Assembly (NCBI GenBank): GCA_937973685.1
Contig: CALJKJ010000016.1
Coordinates: 86,823-150,822 of the forward strand
DNA from: an uncultured Flavobacteriales bacterium
GTDB lineage: Bacteria > Bacteroidota > Bacteroidia > Flavobacteriales_D > Crocinitomicaceae
Direction: 5' to 3'
Length of the DNA: 64,000 nucleotides
Positions 1 through 8,089 of this stretch are shown here, piece after piece. The notes below the pieces were generated by a model, which saw nothing but the letters and a program-made list of their open reading frames with translations, had not been told where the DNA came from and made no database searches. Within the stretch, counting starts at the first letter, position 1. The number at the start of each line of letters is the position of its first letter. A program made the translations under genes and the position numbers.

Positions 1-213
1 GTGTGTCAATCCTGGCTCACGAAAATGAACTTGGTCATCAATGAATCCTGGGAATAAATACAAGCCTGTACAATCTTTCACCGTCACATCAGCAGCAACT
101 GATTGATTTGGAGCAATGTTAGCAATTAATTGATTTTCAATAAGAACGTCAGTAGTTACTTCTTTTCCCTCGTTAATCAATAACACATTTTTCAATAAAA
201 TAGCGTGACTCAT
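1..213 (-). CDS. pyrC: Dihydroorotase, 5' part only (runs off window start)
   Basis: The N-terminal 71 residues of an amidohydrolase are read on the minus strand from an ATG at 211-213; the rest lies outside the window. The sequence contains PGFIDDQVHFREPGLTH, the metal-binding start of class I dihydroorotases (the H-x-R part of the usual DxHxHxR motif; the first His is replaced by Gln, as I recall from Bacteroidota enzymes). The family converts carbamoyl-aspartate to dihydroorotate in pyrimidine synthesis. The start codon overlaps the stop of the upstream glycosyltransferase gene by four bases (ATGA), so the two are probably translationally coupled. Another cyclic amidohydrolase cannot be fully excluded from this fragment. 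Confidence 0.85.
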   Translation of the reverse strand, partial: MSHAILLKNVLLINEGKEVTTDVLIENQLIANIAPNQSVAADVTVKDCTGLYLFPGFIDDQVHFREPGLTH

Positions 214-923
214 ATTTTCAATTTTCTCATTTTCCATACACCGAAAAATGCTTCTTTAAAAATTCCTGATGACATTTTAGATTCACCAAATTGCCTATCA
301 ACAAAGGTGATTGGCACTTCTACAACTTTAAAACCTTTGCGTTTCGCAGCGTATTTCATTTCAATTTGAAACGCGTATCCTTTGAAATAAATCGTGTCTA
401 AGTTTATTGCTTCCAACACTTTGCGTGAGTAACACATGAATCCTGCGGTTGTATCAGCAATCCCAATAAATAATATCATGCGGACATAAACGGAAGCAAA
501 ATAGGACATTAAAATTCGACCTAATGGCCAATTTTTCACCTTTCCTCCTCTGCAATAACGCGAGCCAATACTAACGCATGCTCCTTTGTCTGTGCATGCT
601 TGCAACAAACGAATCAAATCGGCTGGATTGTGTGAAAAATCGCAATCCATTTCGAAAATATAAGCGTAATCGCGCGCCAACGACCATTTAAATCCATGGA
701 TGTATGCTGTTCCAAGCCCCATTTTTCCAGCACGCTCTTCTAAGAAAACGCGGTTAGGGTATTGAATTTGTATTTCTTTGATGATGGATGCTGTTCCATC
801 AGGTGATCCATCATCCACAAAAAGAATGTCAACATTTGTGTCTAAATTCATAACGGTATCTGCCATTCGAACGACGTTTTCACGTTCGTTATACGTTGGA
901 ATAATAACAACAGATTTTACCAC
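210..923 (-). CDS. Polyprenol-phosphate mannosyltransferase-like GT2 glycosyltransferase
   Basis: A 237-residue GT-A fold family 2 glycosyltransferase. It begins with VVIIPTYNERENV, has the nucleotide-binding FVDDGSPDGT near residue 35, and EMDCDFSHNP near residue 92 supplies the DxD-type metal site. These are the hallmarks of dolichol/polyprenol-phosphate mannose synthases (Dpm1 type), which move a sugar from a nucleotide donor to a lipid phosphate at the cytoplasmic membrane face. There is no C-terminal membrane domain, so it is the short, soluble form. It is upstream of and overlaps the dihydroorotase gene by four bases. The sugar is not determinable from sequence. Confidence 0.88.
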   Translation of the reverse strand: MVKSVVIIPTYNERENVVRMADTVMNLDTNVDILFVDDGSPDGTASIIKEIQIQYPNRVFLEERAGKMGLGTAYIHGFKWSLARDYAYIFEMDCDFSHNPADLIRLLQACTDKGACVSIGSRYCRGGKVKNWPLGRILMSYFASVYVRMILFIGIADTTAGFMCYSRKVLEAINLDTIYFKGYAFQIEMKYAAKRKGFKVVEVPITFVDRQFGESKMSSGIFKEAFFGVWKMRKLKI

Positions 924-1046
924 AGTTTATTTGAATTTTACAGCATAAAAATAATGAATAATCGGCTTTTTGCAACTTGATTTACAAAGATTTGCTCATT
1001 TTTAGTGTTTTTTAAAAGTCTTCGTCGCACTTTCTAGCTAAATCCT

Positions 1047-1054
1047 TACATTTG
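1047..1054 (+). promoter_or_regulatory. TAnnTTTG promoter -7 box (TACATTTG)
   Basis: TACATTTG matches the Bacteroidota -7 consensus TAnnTTTG. Only six bases separate it from the ATG at 1061, so transcription should begin at or next to the start codon, giving a leaderless or almost leaderless mRNA. It also supports choosing 1061 over the TTG at 1052, which would lie inside the promoter. No clear -33 TTG was found. Confidence 0.6.
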
Positions 1055-1060
1055 TTTGTC

Positions 1061-2440
1061 ATGAAAGCGCTAATTTCAATTTTTTTTGCCCCTTTTTTTT
1101 ACCTGAGTTTATGCGCTCAAAAAAGCAACAACATTACTCAACTTGATCACTGGTTCCAAGATTCATTAATTACCAATTCAACCAACGTTCGATACAATGA
1201 TTGCTATGGTTTCGTATGGAAAGATCAAGAATACGCTGTTGCAGGTTCTACCGAAGGAACACATGTTTTTTTAATCGATACAAGTAATCAGTTCATTCCA
1301 GTTGGATTTATCAAAGGGCGTTATTCCAATGCACAAGTTAGTCACCGTGATTATGCGGTGTTCAAACATTACTTGTATGCTGTGTGTGATGAAGGATTAA
1401 GTAGTTTGCAAATCATTGATTTCCAAGACTTGCCAAATAGCATTACATTGATAAAAGAAGACAGCATTCAATTTGGACGTGTTCACAATATTTTCATCGA
1501 CACAGTGCAAGAAACATTGTATTCGTGTATTCATCGCTCCGTGACCAATACCCAAACGATTGAATCGGCGATGAAACTATTTTCACTCAATGATCCGTTG
1601 AATTTATCGGAATTGTGGGCTGGTCCAAGTGACATTCAAGAAGTGCACGATTGTTATGTCCGCAATGGAAAAGCCATCTTAAATTGTGGCTACGAAGGCA
1701 TGCGCGTGTACGATTTTTCTAATCCCCAAACGCCGGTTTTTCTCGATTCAAAAACAATTTATCAAGACCAAGGATACAACCATCAAGGTTGGCTCACACC
1801 AAGTGGTAACACGTATTACTTTGCGGATGAGACAAATGGTAAACGCATCAAAAAATGTACGTTTGACGGTAGTGAAATTACCATCAAACAATTATTTGGC
1901 GTGAATTTTCAAAATGGTTCTGTTCCACACAATATCATGGCGACAGATAGTTTTGTTTATGTTGCTTATTACAACGAAGGGCTGCGGATTTTTGATGCGC
2001 GCTACCCAATTCCTACTGAAATCGCTTATTTTGATTCGTATTCGGAAGAATCGTTTTTCAAACAAAATGGTAATTGGGGACTGTACACCCTGCTTCCATC
2101 TCAGCGAATGCTTATATCCGATCGCCAGAACGGTTTGTTTCTCTTAGGTTTTGACGCTGCACTGTTCAGTGAGAAATTAATTGGGGATGCTGGTTTCATT
2201 TATCCAAATCCCGCAAAAAAAGGAGAAACAATCGTACTACGTTTACCGCTTGGTGCAAATAACAGCACTTTGTCATTGTACAACTTATTAGGCGAAATGC
2301 TCATGACTTATTCCTTTGACGCAAGCGATTACACAGCATTTGTGCCAAATTGTGCTGCAGGAAGCTATGTGGTAACAATTGATTACACCGATAAAAAGCA
2401 ACAAGTACAGCATTTCACAAGCAAACTTATCATCGAATAA
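1061..2440 (+). CDS. Secreted choice-of-anchor B family protein with T9SS type A sorting domain
   Basis: A 459-residue exported protein. The N-terminus MKALISIFFAPFFYLSLCAQ is a Sec signal peptide ending in the Cys-Ala-Gln typical of Bacteroidota. The body contains repeated LVIVD/beta-propeller-like blades with motifs such as VHNIFIDT, VHDCYV and GYNHQGW, as in choice-of-anchor B proteins. The last ~80 residues (from GDAGFIYPNPAKKGE to KLIIE) are a type IX secretion type A sorting domain with the usual YPNP start and a terminal basic-hydrophobic strand. It is therefore expected on the cell surface or released. Function beyond that is unknown. A longer TTG start at 1052 is possible but less likely because of the promoter position. 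Confidence 0.82.
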   Translation: MKALISIFFAPFFYLSLCAQKSNNITQLDHWFQDSLITNSTNVRYNDCYGFVWKDQEYAVAGSTEGTHVFLIDTSNQFIPVGFIKGRYSNAQVSHRDYAVFKHYLYAVCDEGLSSLQIIDFQDLPNSITLIKEDSIQFGRVHNIFIDTVQETLYSCIHRSVTNTQTIESAMKLFSLNDPLNLSELWAGPSDIQEVHDCYVRNGKAILNCGYEGMRVYDFSNPQTPVFLDSKTIYQDQGYNHQGWLTPSGNTYYFADETNGKRIKKCTFDGSEITIKQLFGVNFQNGSVPHNIMATDSFVYVAYYNEGLRIFDARYPIPTEIAYFDSYSEESFFKQNGNWGLYTLLPSQRMLISDRQNGLFLLGFDAALFSEKLIGDAGFIYPNPAKKGETIVLRLPLGANNSTLSLYNLLGEMLMTYSFDASDYTAFVPNCAAGSYVVTIDYTDKKQQVQHFTSKLIIE

Positions 2441-2444
2441 AACA

Positions 2445-2462
2445 GCTTTTACAAGTAAAAGC
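2445..2462 (+). terminator. Inverted repeat after the T9SS gene, possible terminator
   Basis: GCTTTTAC, two bases, GTAAAAGC form an 8-bp inverted repeat five bases after the stop codon. No T-run follows, so it is at most a weak terminator or a 3' end stabiliser. Confidence 0.3.
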
Positions 2463-2535
2463 AAGCACTTAAGTAAAAGATTTACACACTTCACTCATCG
2501 TAGTTAAAAACACGTAAATCAAGCATTAAAAACGT

Positions 2536-2543
2536 TATATTTG
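2536..2543 (+). promoter_or_regulatory. TAnnTTTG promoter -7 box (TATATTTG)
   Basis: Exact match to the Bacteroidota -7 consensus, 16 bases before the ATG at 2560, giving a 5' leader of roughly ten bases for the lipoprotein gene. Confidence 0.6.
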
Positions 2544-2559
2544 TTCAAATACCAAGGAC

Positions 2560-3189
2560 ATGAAACATACATTTTTCGCGCTGTCACTTCTTGCAACAGC
2601 TTTGTTTTTAACAAATTGCACCAACAACGTTCCCATTAAAAAAGATTATGCAAAAGAAGTTGATGAAGGGACTTTTTCTGGTAATACCTATTCAAACAAA
2701 TTACTAGGTTGGGAAATTACTTTTCCTGATACGTGGATAGTTACCGAGAAAAAGAGCTTGGAAAATGCTGATGAACGAAGTAAAGCAATGGTTGGTGATA
2801 CAACTACTTCAACAAAAACGATCAAACGCTTACTTGCTTTTCAGAAAAACTTCGACAACAATTTTCAATCAACGCGCGAAGATTTCAAAGGTCGTGACCA
2901 AGCTAGTTACCAGGCGATCAAACATGCGGTGAGAAAACAAGTTTATTTTGGGTATTTGGATCAGCGTTTCAATGTAGACACAACAAGTTCTATTGATAAT
3001 ATTGATGGTGTTGCTTTTGATTGTTTTGAAATCATGTTGTACGACCAAACTGGTAAGAAGTTTGCGACGCAATTGCTTTATTCTACTATTCTAAAAGATA
3101 GTTACTTCAATGTGATTATCAATTATTCGAATGAAAAAGACAAAGCTACGCTGTTGAACGCATTTAAGAAATCGACTTTTAAGCCGTAA
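2560..3189 (+). CDS. Putative lipoprotein of unknown function
   Basis: A 209-residue protein that starts with MKHTFFALSLLATALFLTNC, a lipoprotein signal peptide with the acylated Cys at residue 20. The mature part has GWEITFPDTWIV and a C-terminal YFNVIINYSNEKDK, a layout seen in small alpha/beta PsbP/Mog1-like lipoproteins that bind at the membrane periphery, but I could not assign a family with confidence. It is expressed alone from its own promoter and is convergent with recX (stop codons adjacent at 3189/3190). Confidence 0.75.
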   Translation: MKHTFFALSLLATALFLTNCTNNVPIKKDYAKEVDEGTFSGNTYSNKLLGWEITFPDTWIVTEKKSLENADERSKAMVGDTTTSTKTIKRLLAFQKNFDNNFQSTREDFKGRDQASYQAIKHAVRKQVYFGYLDQRFNVDTTSSIDNIDGVAFDCFEIMLYDQTGKKFATQLLYSTILKDSYFNVIINYSNEKDKATLLNAFKKSTFKP

Positions 3190-3669
3190 TCAAATTTCTT
3201 TCATGAGTTGATTCATAGCGTCTTGAATCAAATCAAATTCGTAACCTTTGGAAGTTAAATAACGCTGTAATTTGACGCGTTTTTTCCAATAATCTTTTTC
3301 GTTAGACAAATCGTTGAACTTTTTGAGCGCTTCCTTATTGATAATTGCTTCGTATTCCTCAAGATCAATTGTTTTGAGTGCCGTTGTAATTATTGGAGCA
3401 GGAATAAATTTGGCTTTTAATCCTTGTTTGATTTTGATACGTCCCCAATGTTTGATGCGCATTTTTCCTGAAACATAAGCTTCTGCGAAACGCGATTCAT
3501 TCAAAAAGTTAGACGAAATAAGGTCGGCGATGAGTTGGTTGTTTTGTTCAGAAGTCAATCCCCAATTACGTAATTTTTCTGCAACTTCGGCATGACATCT
3601 TTCTTGATAAGCGCAATATGCTTCAATCTTCGTCTTAGCAGTTAAAAACGAAAAATTGCCCTCTTTCAT
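3190..3669 (-). CDS. recX: Regulatory protein RecX
   Basis: A 159-residue protein made of three-helix RecX repeats, with the recognisable segments YCAYQERCHAEVAEKL, SSNFLNESRFAEAYV and KHWGRIKIKQGLKAKF. RecX binds RecA filaments and limits RecA recombinase and co-protease activity. The gene overlaps the stop of the upstream RNase E/G gene by one base, so the two are likely co-transcribed; this pairing is not functionally obvious. Length is normal for the short RecX forms. recA is not in the window. Confidence 0.88.
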   Translation of the reverse strand: MKEGNFSFLTAKTKIEAYCAYQERCHAEVAEKLRNWGLTSEQNNQLIADLISSNFLNESRFAEAYVSGKMRIKHWGRIKIKQGLKAKFIPAPIITTALKTIDLEEYEAIINKEALKKFNDLSNEKDYWKKRVKLQRYLTSKGYEFDLIQDAMNQLMKEI

Positions 3670-5216
3670 TAGAGAGCAATTTCGTTGTTATTTCCGTCTA
3701 CGAAGCTGTATTGTAATAAGTGACTAGAAGTTACCCCTCTTACGTCAACCCATTTTTTGTATTTAAAGAACCAACGCCATTGCTTAGAAATTAAGCCTTT
3801 TTTGAAGAAAGCTTCCAAGTATGGGTGAACTAAAAGCGTGATTTTCTTTTCTTTTTTATCAGCTAATAAGAAATGAAGGTTTGATTCAATTTCTTCAGCG
3901 AACAAAATAGACGCTTGTACTTCGCCAGTTCCATTACATGTAGGACATTGTTCAGATGTATTGATATCTGTTTCAGGTCGCACACGTTGGCGTGTAATTT
4001 CAATTACTCCGAATTTTGAAGGAGGCAAAATATTGTGTTTTGCGCGATCAGATTTCATGTAATCTTTCATCGTTTCAAACAATATCTTATTGTTCTCCTT
4101 GTCGTGCATATCAATAAAATCGACACAAACGATACCACCCATATCGCGTAATTGCAACACACGAGCAATTTCTTCTGCAGCTTCAATATTGGTTGCTAAG
4201 GCATTTGATTCTTGCCCTTCTGCACCTTTTCTATTTCCGCTGTTCACGTCGATAACGTGCATTGCTTCTGTGTGTTCAATTATCAAGTAACCGCCTGAAG
4301 CAAGAGGTACTTTTTTACCAAACATGGTTTTGATTTGTTTGTTGATCCCAAAACGTTCGAAGATATCTAATTTACCATCGTACAATTTGAGGATTTTCTC
4401 TCTACCAGGAGCAATTCCACTGATGTATTCTTTCAATTCAGCCATCAATTTTTCATCGCAAAGATGAATATTTGTGAAGTCTGCATTTAATAAATCACGA
4501 AGAATCGAAGAAGTTTTGTCGATCTCACCTAACACACGTCTTGGAGGCGTTGCTTGTTTTAGGTTTGCATGCATCAACTTCCACTTTTCCAGCAAATCTT
4601 TCAAATCTGCATCAATTGCTTCCACTTTTTTGTTTTCAGCAACGGTACGGATAATTACACCAAAATTTTTGGGTTTAATAGCATCCATGATTTCGCGCAA
4701 GCGATCTCTTTCAGCTGGATTTTTTATTTTCTGAGAGATGGATATTTTGTCAGAAAAAGGAACAAGTACCAAGTACCTTCCTGCAAGTGTCAATTCAGCA
4801 CACAAGCGTGGTCCTTTACTGGAAATAGGTTCTTTTGCAACTTGCACTAAAATAGGTGCAGAACTGGAAACGATTTCTGAAATTTTACCATCTTTTGGAA
4901 TGTCTTTTTCCGATTTGAAATACATCAAATCAGCGACATTTTGCTTTCCGTGAAGCGTATCTCTGGTGAATTTATCGAGCGAGTGAAATTGTGGACCTAG
5001 ATCAAGATAGTGTAAAAATGCATCTTTTTCAAAGCCAACATCAACAAATGCGGCATTTAAACTAGGAACTACTTTGCGGACTTTTCCGAGATAAATATCC
5101 CCCACTGAAAAGTCTGTATTCCCTTGTTCTTCATGTAATTCAACCAATTTTCCATCACGTAATAAAGCAATTTGGACACCGTTATCACGGGTGTCTAAAA
5201 CTAATTCTAAACTCAC
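3669..5216 (-). CDS. rng: Ribonuclease E/G family endoribonuclease (RNase G type)
   Basis: A 515-residue enzyme with the RNase E/G catalytic fold: an N-terminal S1-like region (VGDIYLGKVRKVVPSLNAAF), the metal-binding HVIDVNSGNR and VCVDFIDMHDKENN segments that carry the catalytic Asp residues, and the zinc-link CPTCNGTG. It would cut single-stranded RNA in mRNA turnover and rRNA maturation. The long E. coli RNase E scaffold tail is absent, so it is an RNase G type. No ATG lies at the expected N-terminus; the two candidates are TTG at 5223-5225 and GTG at 5214-5216. I chose GTG because it gives MSLELVLD, close to the start seen in relatives. The gene is followed by recX with a one-base overlap. 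Confidence 0.9.
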   Translation of the reverse strand: MSLELVLDTRDNGVQIALLRDGKLVELHEEQGNTDFSVGDIYLGKVRKVVPSLNAAFVDVGFEKDAFLHYLDLGPQFHSLDKFTRDTLHGKQNVADLMYFKSEKDIPKDGKISEIVSSSAPILVQVAKEPISSKGPRLCAELTLAGRYLVLVPFSDKISISQKIKNPAERDRLREIMDAIKPKNFGVIIRTVAENKKVEAIDADLKDLLEKWKLMHANLKQATPPRRVLGEIDKTSSILRDLLNADFTNIHLCDEKLMAELKEYISGIAPGREKILKLYDGKLDIFERFGINKQIKTMFGKKVPLASGGYLIIEHTEAMHVIDVNSGNRKGAEGQESNALATNIEAAEEIARVLQLRDMGGIVCVDFIDMHDKENNKILFETMKDYMKSDRAKHNILPPSKFGVIEITRQRVRPETDINTSEQCPTCNGTGEVQASILFAEEIESNLHFLLADKKEKKITLLVHPYLEAFFKKGLISKQWRWFFKYKKWVDVRGVTSSHLLQYSFVDGNNNEIAL

Positions 5217-5300
5217 GATGTTCAATTAGAAAGTGACTAAAACAGAAAAACTTAGTAAGCGTTAACTCACTAAGCTTTTCAAAACTATTATCTTAGAAGA

Positions 5301-5393
5301 TTATTTTTTCTTCTTGTGACGGTTTTTTCTTAGTCTCTTTTTACGCTTGTGCGTCGCCATCTTATGTCCTTTTCTTTTCTTACCACTTGGCAT
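5301..5393 (-). CDS. 30-residue very basic protein, AURKAIP1/COX24-like, probable ribosomal protein
   Basis: A short ORF from ATG 5391-5393 encodes MPSGKKRKGHKMATHKRKKR followed by LRKNRHKKKK and a stop. More than half of the residues are Lys, Arg or His. The KMATHKRKKRLRKNRHK core matches, from memory, a small protein conserved across Bacteroidota and assigned to the AURKAIP1/COX24 domain, whose mitochondrial and mycobacterial relatives are small-subunit ribosomal proteins. A good promoter box (5476..5483) lies upstream, supporting real expression. A second in-frame Met at residue 12 could be an alternative start. Ribosomal location is inference. Confidence 0.75.
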   Translation of the reverse strand: MPSGKKRKGHKMATHKRKKRLRKNRHKKKK

Positions 5394-5475
5394 AACGAAT
5401 GTTTTTAACGATTAATACTCAATTTTATATATAATTCTTTCTTGTAGAATGCTTCTTTTTCCTTAAATAGGAGTG

Positions 5476-5505
5476 CAAAGATATTAAAATTCAACTATTT
5501 TGCAA
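5476..5505 (-). promoter_or_regulatory. Promoter: -7 TATCTTTG with -33 TTG
   Basis: On the minus strand TATCTTTG (5476-5483) matches TAnnTTTG and a TTG lies at 5503-5505, 19 bases upstream, the spacing expected for the Bacteroidota housekeeping sigma factor. It drives the 30-residue basic protein and perhaps the RNase E/G gene beyond it. Confidence 0.65.
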
Positions 5506-5530
5506 CTTTTCAAGTGCAAAATGAGACAAA

Positions 5531-5821
5531 TTATTTAACGATTTGCTTGTTTTTTACCTCGTCAACAAACGTTTTTGCCGGTTTGAACGCTGGAATGTTG
5601 TGAGCTGGAATAATAATCGTTGTGTTTTTTGAAATATTACGACCTGTTTTTTCTGCTCTCTCCTTTACAATAAAACTACCAAAACCTCTCAAATAAACAT
5701 TTTGTCCTTTTGTTAATGAAGTTTTAATTGATGTCATAAAAGCTTCAACTGCTTTTTGTGCTTCATTTCTCTCTAACCCTGTTCCTTCTGCAATTTCAGC
5801 TACGATATCTGCCTTTGTCAT
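5531..5821 (-). CDS. HU family DNA-binding protein
   Basis: A 96-residue histone-like protein. MTKADIVAEIAEGTGLERNEAQKAV forms the N-terminal helices, YLRGFGSF is the conserved HU beta strand, and TTIIIPAHNIPAFKPAKTF contains the DNA-intercalating proline arm. HU dimers bend and compact DNA. The gene stands alone, divergent from mutY, and has its own promoter box at 5863..5870. Confidence 0.92.
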   Translation of the reverse strand: MTKADIVAEIAEGTGLERNEAQKAVEAFMTSIKTSLTKGQNVYLRGFGSFIVKERAEKTGRNISKNTTIIIPAHNIPAFKPAKTFVDEVKNKQIVK

Positions 5822-5862
5822 TTTTAAAAATATTAGATTTTCAACATTTTGATTTTCAGGTG

Positions 5863-5870
5863 CAAAGGTA
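5863..5870 (-). promoter_or_regulatory. TAnnTTTG promoter -7 box (TACCTTTG) for HU
   Basis: TACCTTTG followed by a C on the minus strand matches the consensus, 41 bases before the HU start codon, leaving a leader of about 35 bases. Confidence 0.65.
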
Positions 5871-5927
5871 GTTAGCGAAAAGCGTTTATTTTTGTTTTCT
5901 TATAATTTTTTATAAAATTTTACGTAA

Positions 5928-6947
5928 ATGGCTGATTTTGTTCGATTAACGATTGCTTGGTACACTGAAAATTCACGCGATTTGCCTTGGAGAAGCACGA
6001 AAAACCCCTACTTCATCTGGTTGTCGGAGGTCATTTTGCAACAAACTCGGGTCGATCAAGGTAGAAAATATTACGAAAATTTTACAAAAACATATCCTTC
6101 AGTTAACGATTTAGCAAATGCCGCTGAGGAAAATGTGCTGAAACTTTGGCAAGGTTTGGGGTATTATTCGCGGGCAAGAAACCTCCACAAAACTGCTCAA
6201 ATTATCGCGAACGATTACAAGGGTCAATTTCCAAACGATTACAAACAAATTCTCCAACTAAAAGGAATTGGTCCGTACACAGCTGCTGCAATTGCTTCTT
6301 TTGCCTTCGATTTACCGCATGCGGTTGTTGATGGTAACGTTTACCGAATCTTAAGCCGCTATTTTGGAATCGATTTAGCTATCGACTCAACTGCTGGGAA
6401 AAAAGCGTTTCAAGCATTGGCCGATTCGTTAATCCCAGCAGACAATGCCGCTATTTACAACCAAGCTATCATGGAGTTTGGCGCGTTGCAATGCACGCAA
6501 AACAATCCAAATTGTAGCAACTGCCCACTTTTTGAAAGCTGCGATTCCGGTCGGTCACAATTGTACTTGCAGCGCCCTGTAAAAGAAAAGAAAACGAAAG
6601 TTACCAAACGGTATTTTCACTATTTCCATTTTGAATCTCCAACTGGAACAGCCATCAAAAAACGCAGCAACGAAGGAATTTGGGAGAATCTCTATGAATT
6701 TCCGCTCATTGAAACGCTTGAAAAATCGTTGGACAACAAGTTGCTTACCAATAAAAACATTCAACCGGTTCTACTCTTTGAAACAAAGCATATATTGTCA
6801 CATCAACACATTTACGCTCATTTTTACCGTGTCAAACAAATGCCAGCATCGTTGGAATACGAAGTGGTCGATCAACTGAAAATGCACGATTTACCCATGC
6901 ACCGTTTGATGGAAAAATATTTTGAACACATTAGTTCTGGAAAATAG
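5928..6947 (+). CDS. mutY: A/G-specific adenine DNA glycosylase MutY
   Basis: A 339-residue base-excision repair enzyme that removes adenine paired with 8-oxoguanine. The catalytic Glu is E34 in SEVILQQT, the helix-hairpin-helix is LKGIGPYTAAAIASFAF (from about residue 111), the catalytic Asp is D135 in VVDGNVYR, and the 4Fe-4S ligands are C189, C196, C199 and C205 (C-x6-C-x2-C-x5-C). A C-terminal NUDIX-like domain with the FxxxHxxSH-type KHILSHQHIYAHFY recognises 8-oxoguanine. It is followed at short distance by ssb and gldD in the same orientation, a neighbourhood conserved in flavobacteria. Confidence 0.94.
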   Translation: MADFVRLTIAWYTENSRDLPWRSTKNPYFIWLSEVILQQTRVDQGRKYYENFTKTYPSVNDLANAAEENVLKLWQGLGYYSRARNLHKTAQIIANDYKGQFPNDYKQILQLKGIGPYTAAAIASFAFDLPHAVVDGNVYRILSRYFGIDLAIDSTAGKKAFQALADSLIPADNAAIYNQAIMEFGALQCTQNNPNCSNCPLFESCDSGRSQLYLQRPVKEKKTKVTKRYFHYFHFESPTGTAIKKRSNEGIWENLYEFPLIETLEKSLDNKLLTNKNIQPVLLFETKHILSHQHIYAHFYRVKQMPASLEYEVVDQLKMHDLPMHRLMEKYFEHISSGK

Positions 6948-6968
6948 AAAGGTAAAAATTCAAATTTG

Positions 6969-6976
6969 TATATTTG
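6969..6976 (+). promoter_or_regulatory. TAnnTTTG promoter -7 box (TATATTTG) for ssb
   Basis: Exact -7 consensus between mutY and ssb, 16 bases before the ssb ATG, so ssb (and gldD) can be transcribed independently of mutY. Confidence 0.6.
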
Positions 6977-6992
6977 TTGAAATACGAGAAAC

Positions 6993-7445
6993 ATGGCCGG
7001 AAGTGTAAACAAAGTGATTTTGATCGGGAATTTAGGAAAAGACCCCGAAGTAAGACGTTTAGAAAATGGTGGAATCGTTGCGAATTTCCCCTTAGCAACC
7101 TCTGAAACTTATACTGACAGAACAACTGGTGAAAAAAGAGATACCACTGATTGGCATACTATTGTATTGTGGAGAGGTTTGGCAGAAGTTGCCGAAAAAT
7201 ACGTGCGCAAAGGGCAAAAAGTGTACGTTGAAGGAAAATTAAAAACACGTTCTTGGACGGATAAAGAAGGTATTTCTCGTTACACAACTGAAATTGTAGC
7301 CGATGAGTTAACCATTTTATCGCCAAGAAATGACAATGCAACGGCTGCAACTACACCAACACAAGCGCCATACCCTACGCAAGCTCCCACACAACCTACT
7401 CCAATGGATCTCGGAGACGACGAAGGAGACGGTTTACCATTTTAA
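6993..7445 (+). CDS. ssb: Single-stranded DNA-binding protein SSB
   Basis: A 150-residue OB-fold protein that coats single-stranded DNA in replication, repair and recombination. NKVILIGNLGKDPEVR is the canonical N-terminus and TDWHTIVLWRGLAEVAEKYV and GQKVYVEGKLKTRSW are conserved strands. After the OB fold (to about residue 112) comes a Thr/Pro/Gln-rich linker and the acidic tip MDLGDDEGDGLPF, the partner-docking tail. It sits between mutY and gldD. Confidence 0.95.
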   Translation: MAGSVNKVILIGNLGKDPEVRRLENGGIVANFPLATSETYTDRTTGEKRDTTDWHTIVLWRGLAEVAEKYVRKGQKVYVEGKLKTRSWTDKEGISRYTTEIVADELTILSPRNDNATAATTPTQAPYPTQAPTQPTPMDLGDDEGDGLPF

Positions 7446-7454
7446 ACATTGACA

Positions 7455-8030
7455 ATGCTAAAATACTTCAGTGCCATTTTACTTTTTGGGTTGATGAGTT
7501 GTTCGGATAACGAATTATTGATTCCAAAACCCGCAACTTTTCTGCGAACAGAATTACCTGCTCACACCTACACGAAATTGACCGAAAAAGTGCCTTATTC
7601 GTTTGAATTATCGAACGTTTATTTTGCAAAACCGGTGCTTTTTAGAAATGAAAGAACCAATCATTTAGAAATCAATCTCGGAAAATTGAATGGCGTATTG
7701 TATTTGAATTATTATCCTATTCCCAATCGCGATTCGTTGGTGCGGTACATCAATTTGAGTAACGATAAAGTGGACGAACATCAAATCAAAGCAACTGGAA
7801 TAAAGGACATGCAATTACTGTTTCCAGAAAAAAGAGTGTTTGGTACATTCTTTGAATTCAAAGGAAACGTAGCTACGAATTTTCAGTTTTACTTGACTGA
7901 TTCATCGAAACACTTTGTGCGTGGCGAACTTTTAATGAATTGCCGACCTAATTATGATTCATTAAAACCCTCTCTTAATTACATCAAACAAGATTTAGAA
8001 CAGCTTTTCAAAACTTTTGAATGGCAATAG
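7455..8030 (+). CDS. gldD: Gliding motility lipoprotein GldD
   Basis: A 191-residue lipoprotein with signal MLKYFSAILLFGLMSC. The start ATG at 7455 is preferred over the TTG at 7449. The sequence follows Flavobacterium johnsoniae GldD along its length as I remember it: PKPATFLRTELPAHTYTKL near the N-terminus, then FEFKGNVATNFQFYLTDSS, and the C-terminal PNYDSLKPSLNYIKQDLEQL. GldD is required for gliding motility and type IX secretion in flavobacteria, with an undefined role at the envelope. In that group gldE lies next to it; here ssb is directly upstream with only nine bases between, and no gldE is present. Confidence 0.85.
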   Translation: MLKYFSAILLFGLMSCSDNELLIPKPATFLRTELPAHTYTKLTEKVPYSFELSNVYFAKPVLFRNERTNHLEINLGKLNGVLYLNYYPIPNRDSLVRYINLSNDKVDEHQIKATGIKDMQLLFPEKRVFGTFFEFKGNVATNFQFYLTDSSKHFVRGELLMNCRPNYDSLKPSLNYIKQDLEQLFKTFEWQ

Positions 8031-8089
8031 TTAAATTTTTAACCAATTCAAGAAGAATGTTTAAATTTATAGTCGTTAAACAGCTATAA

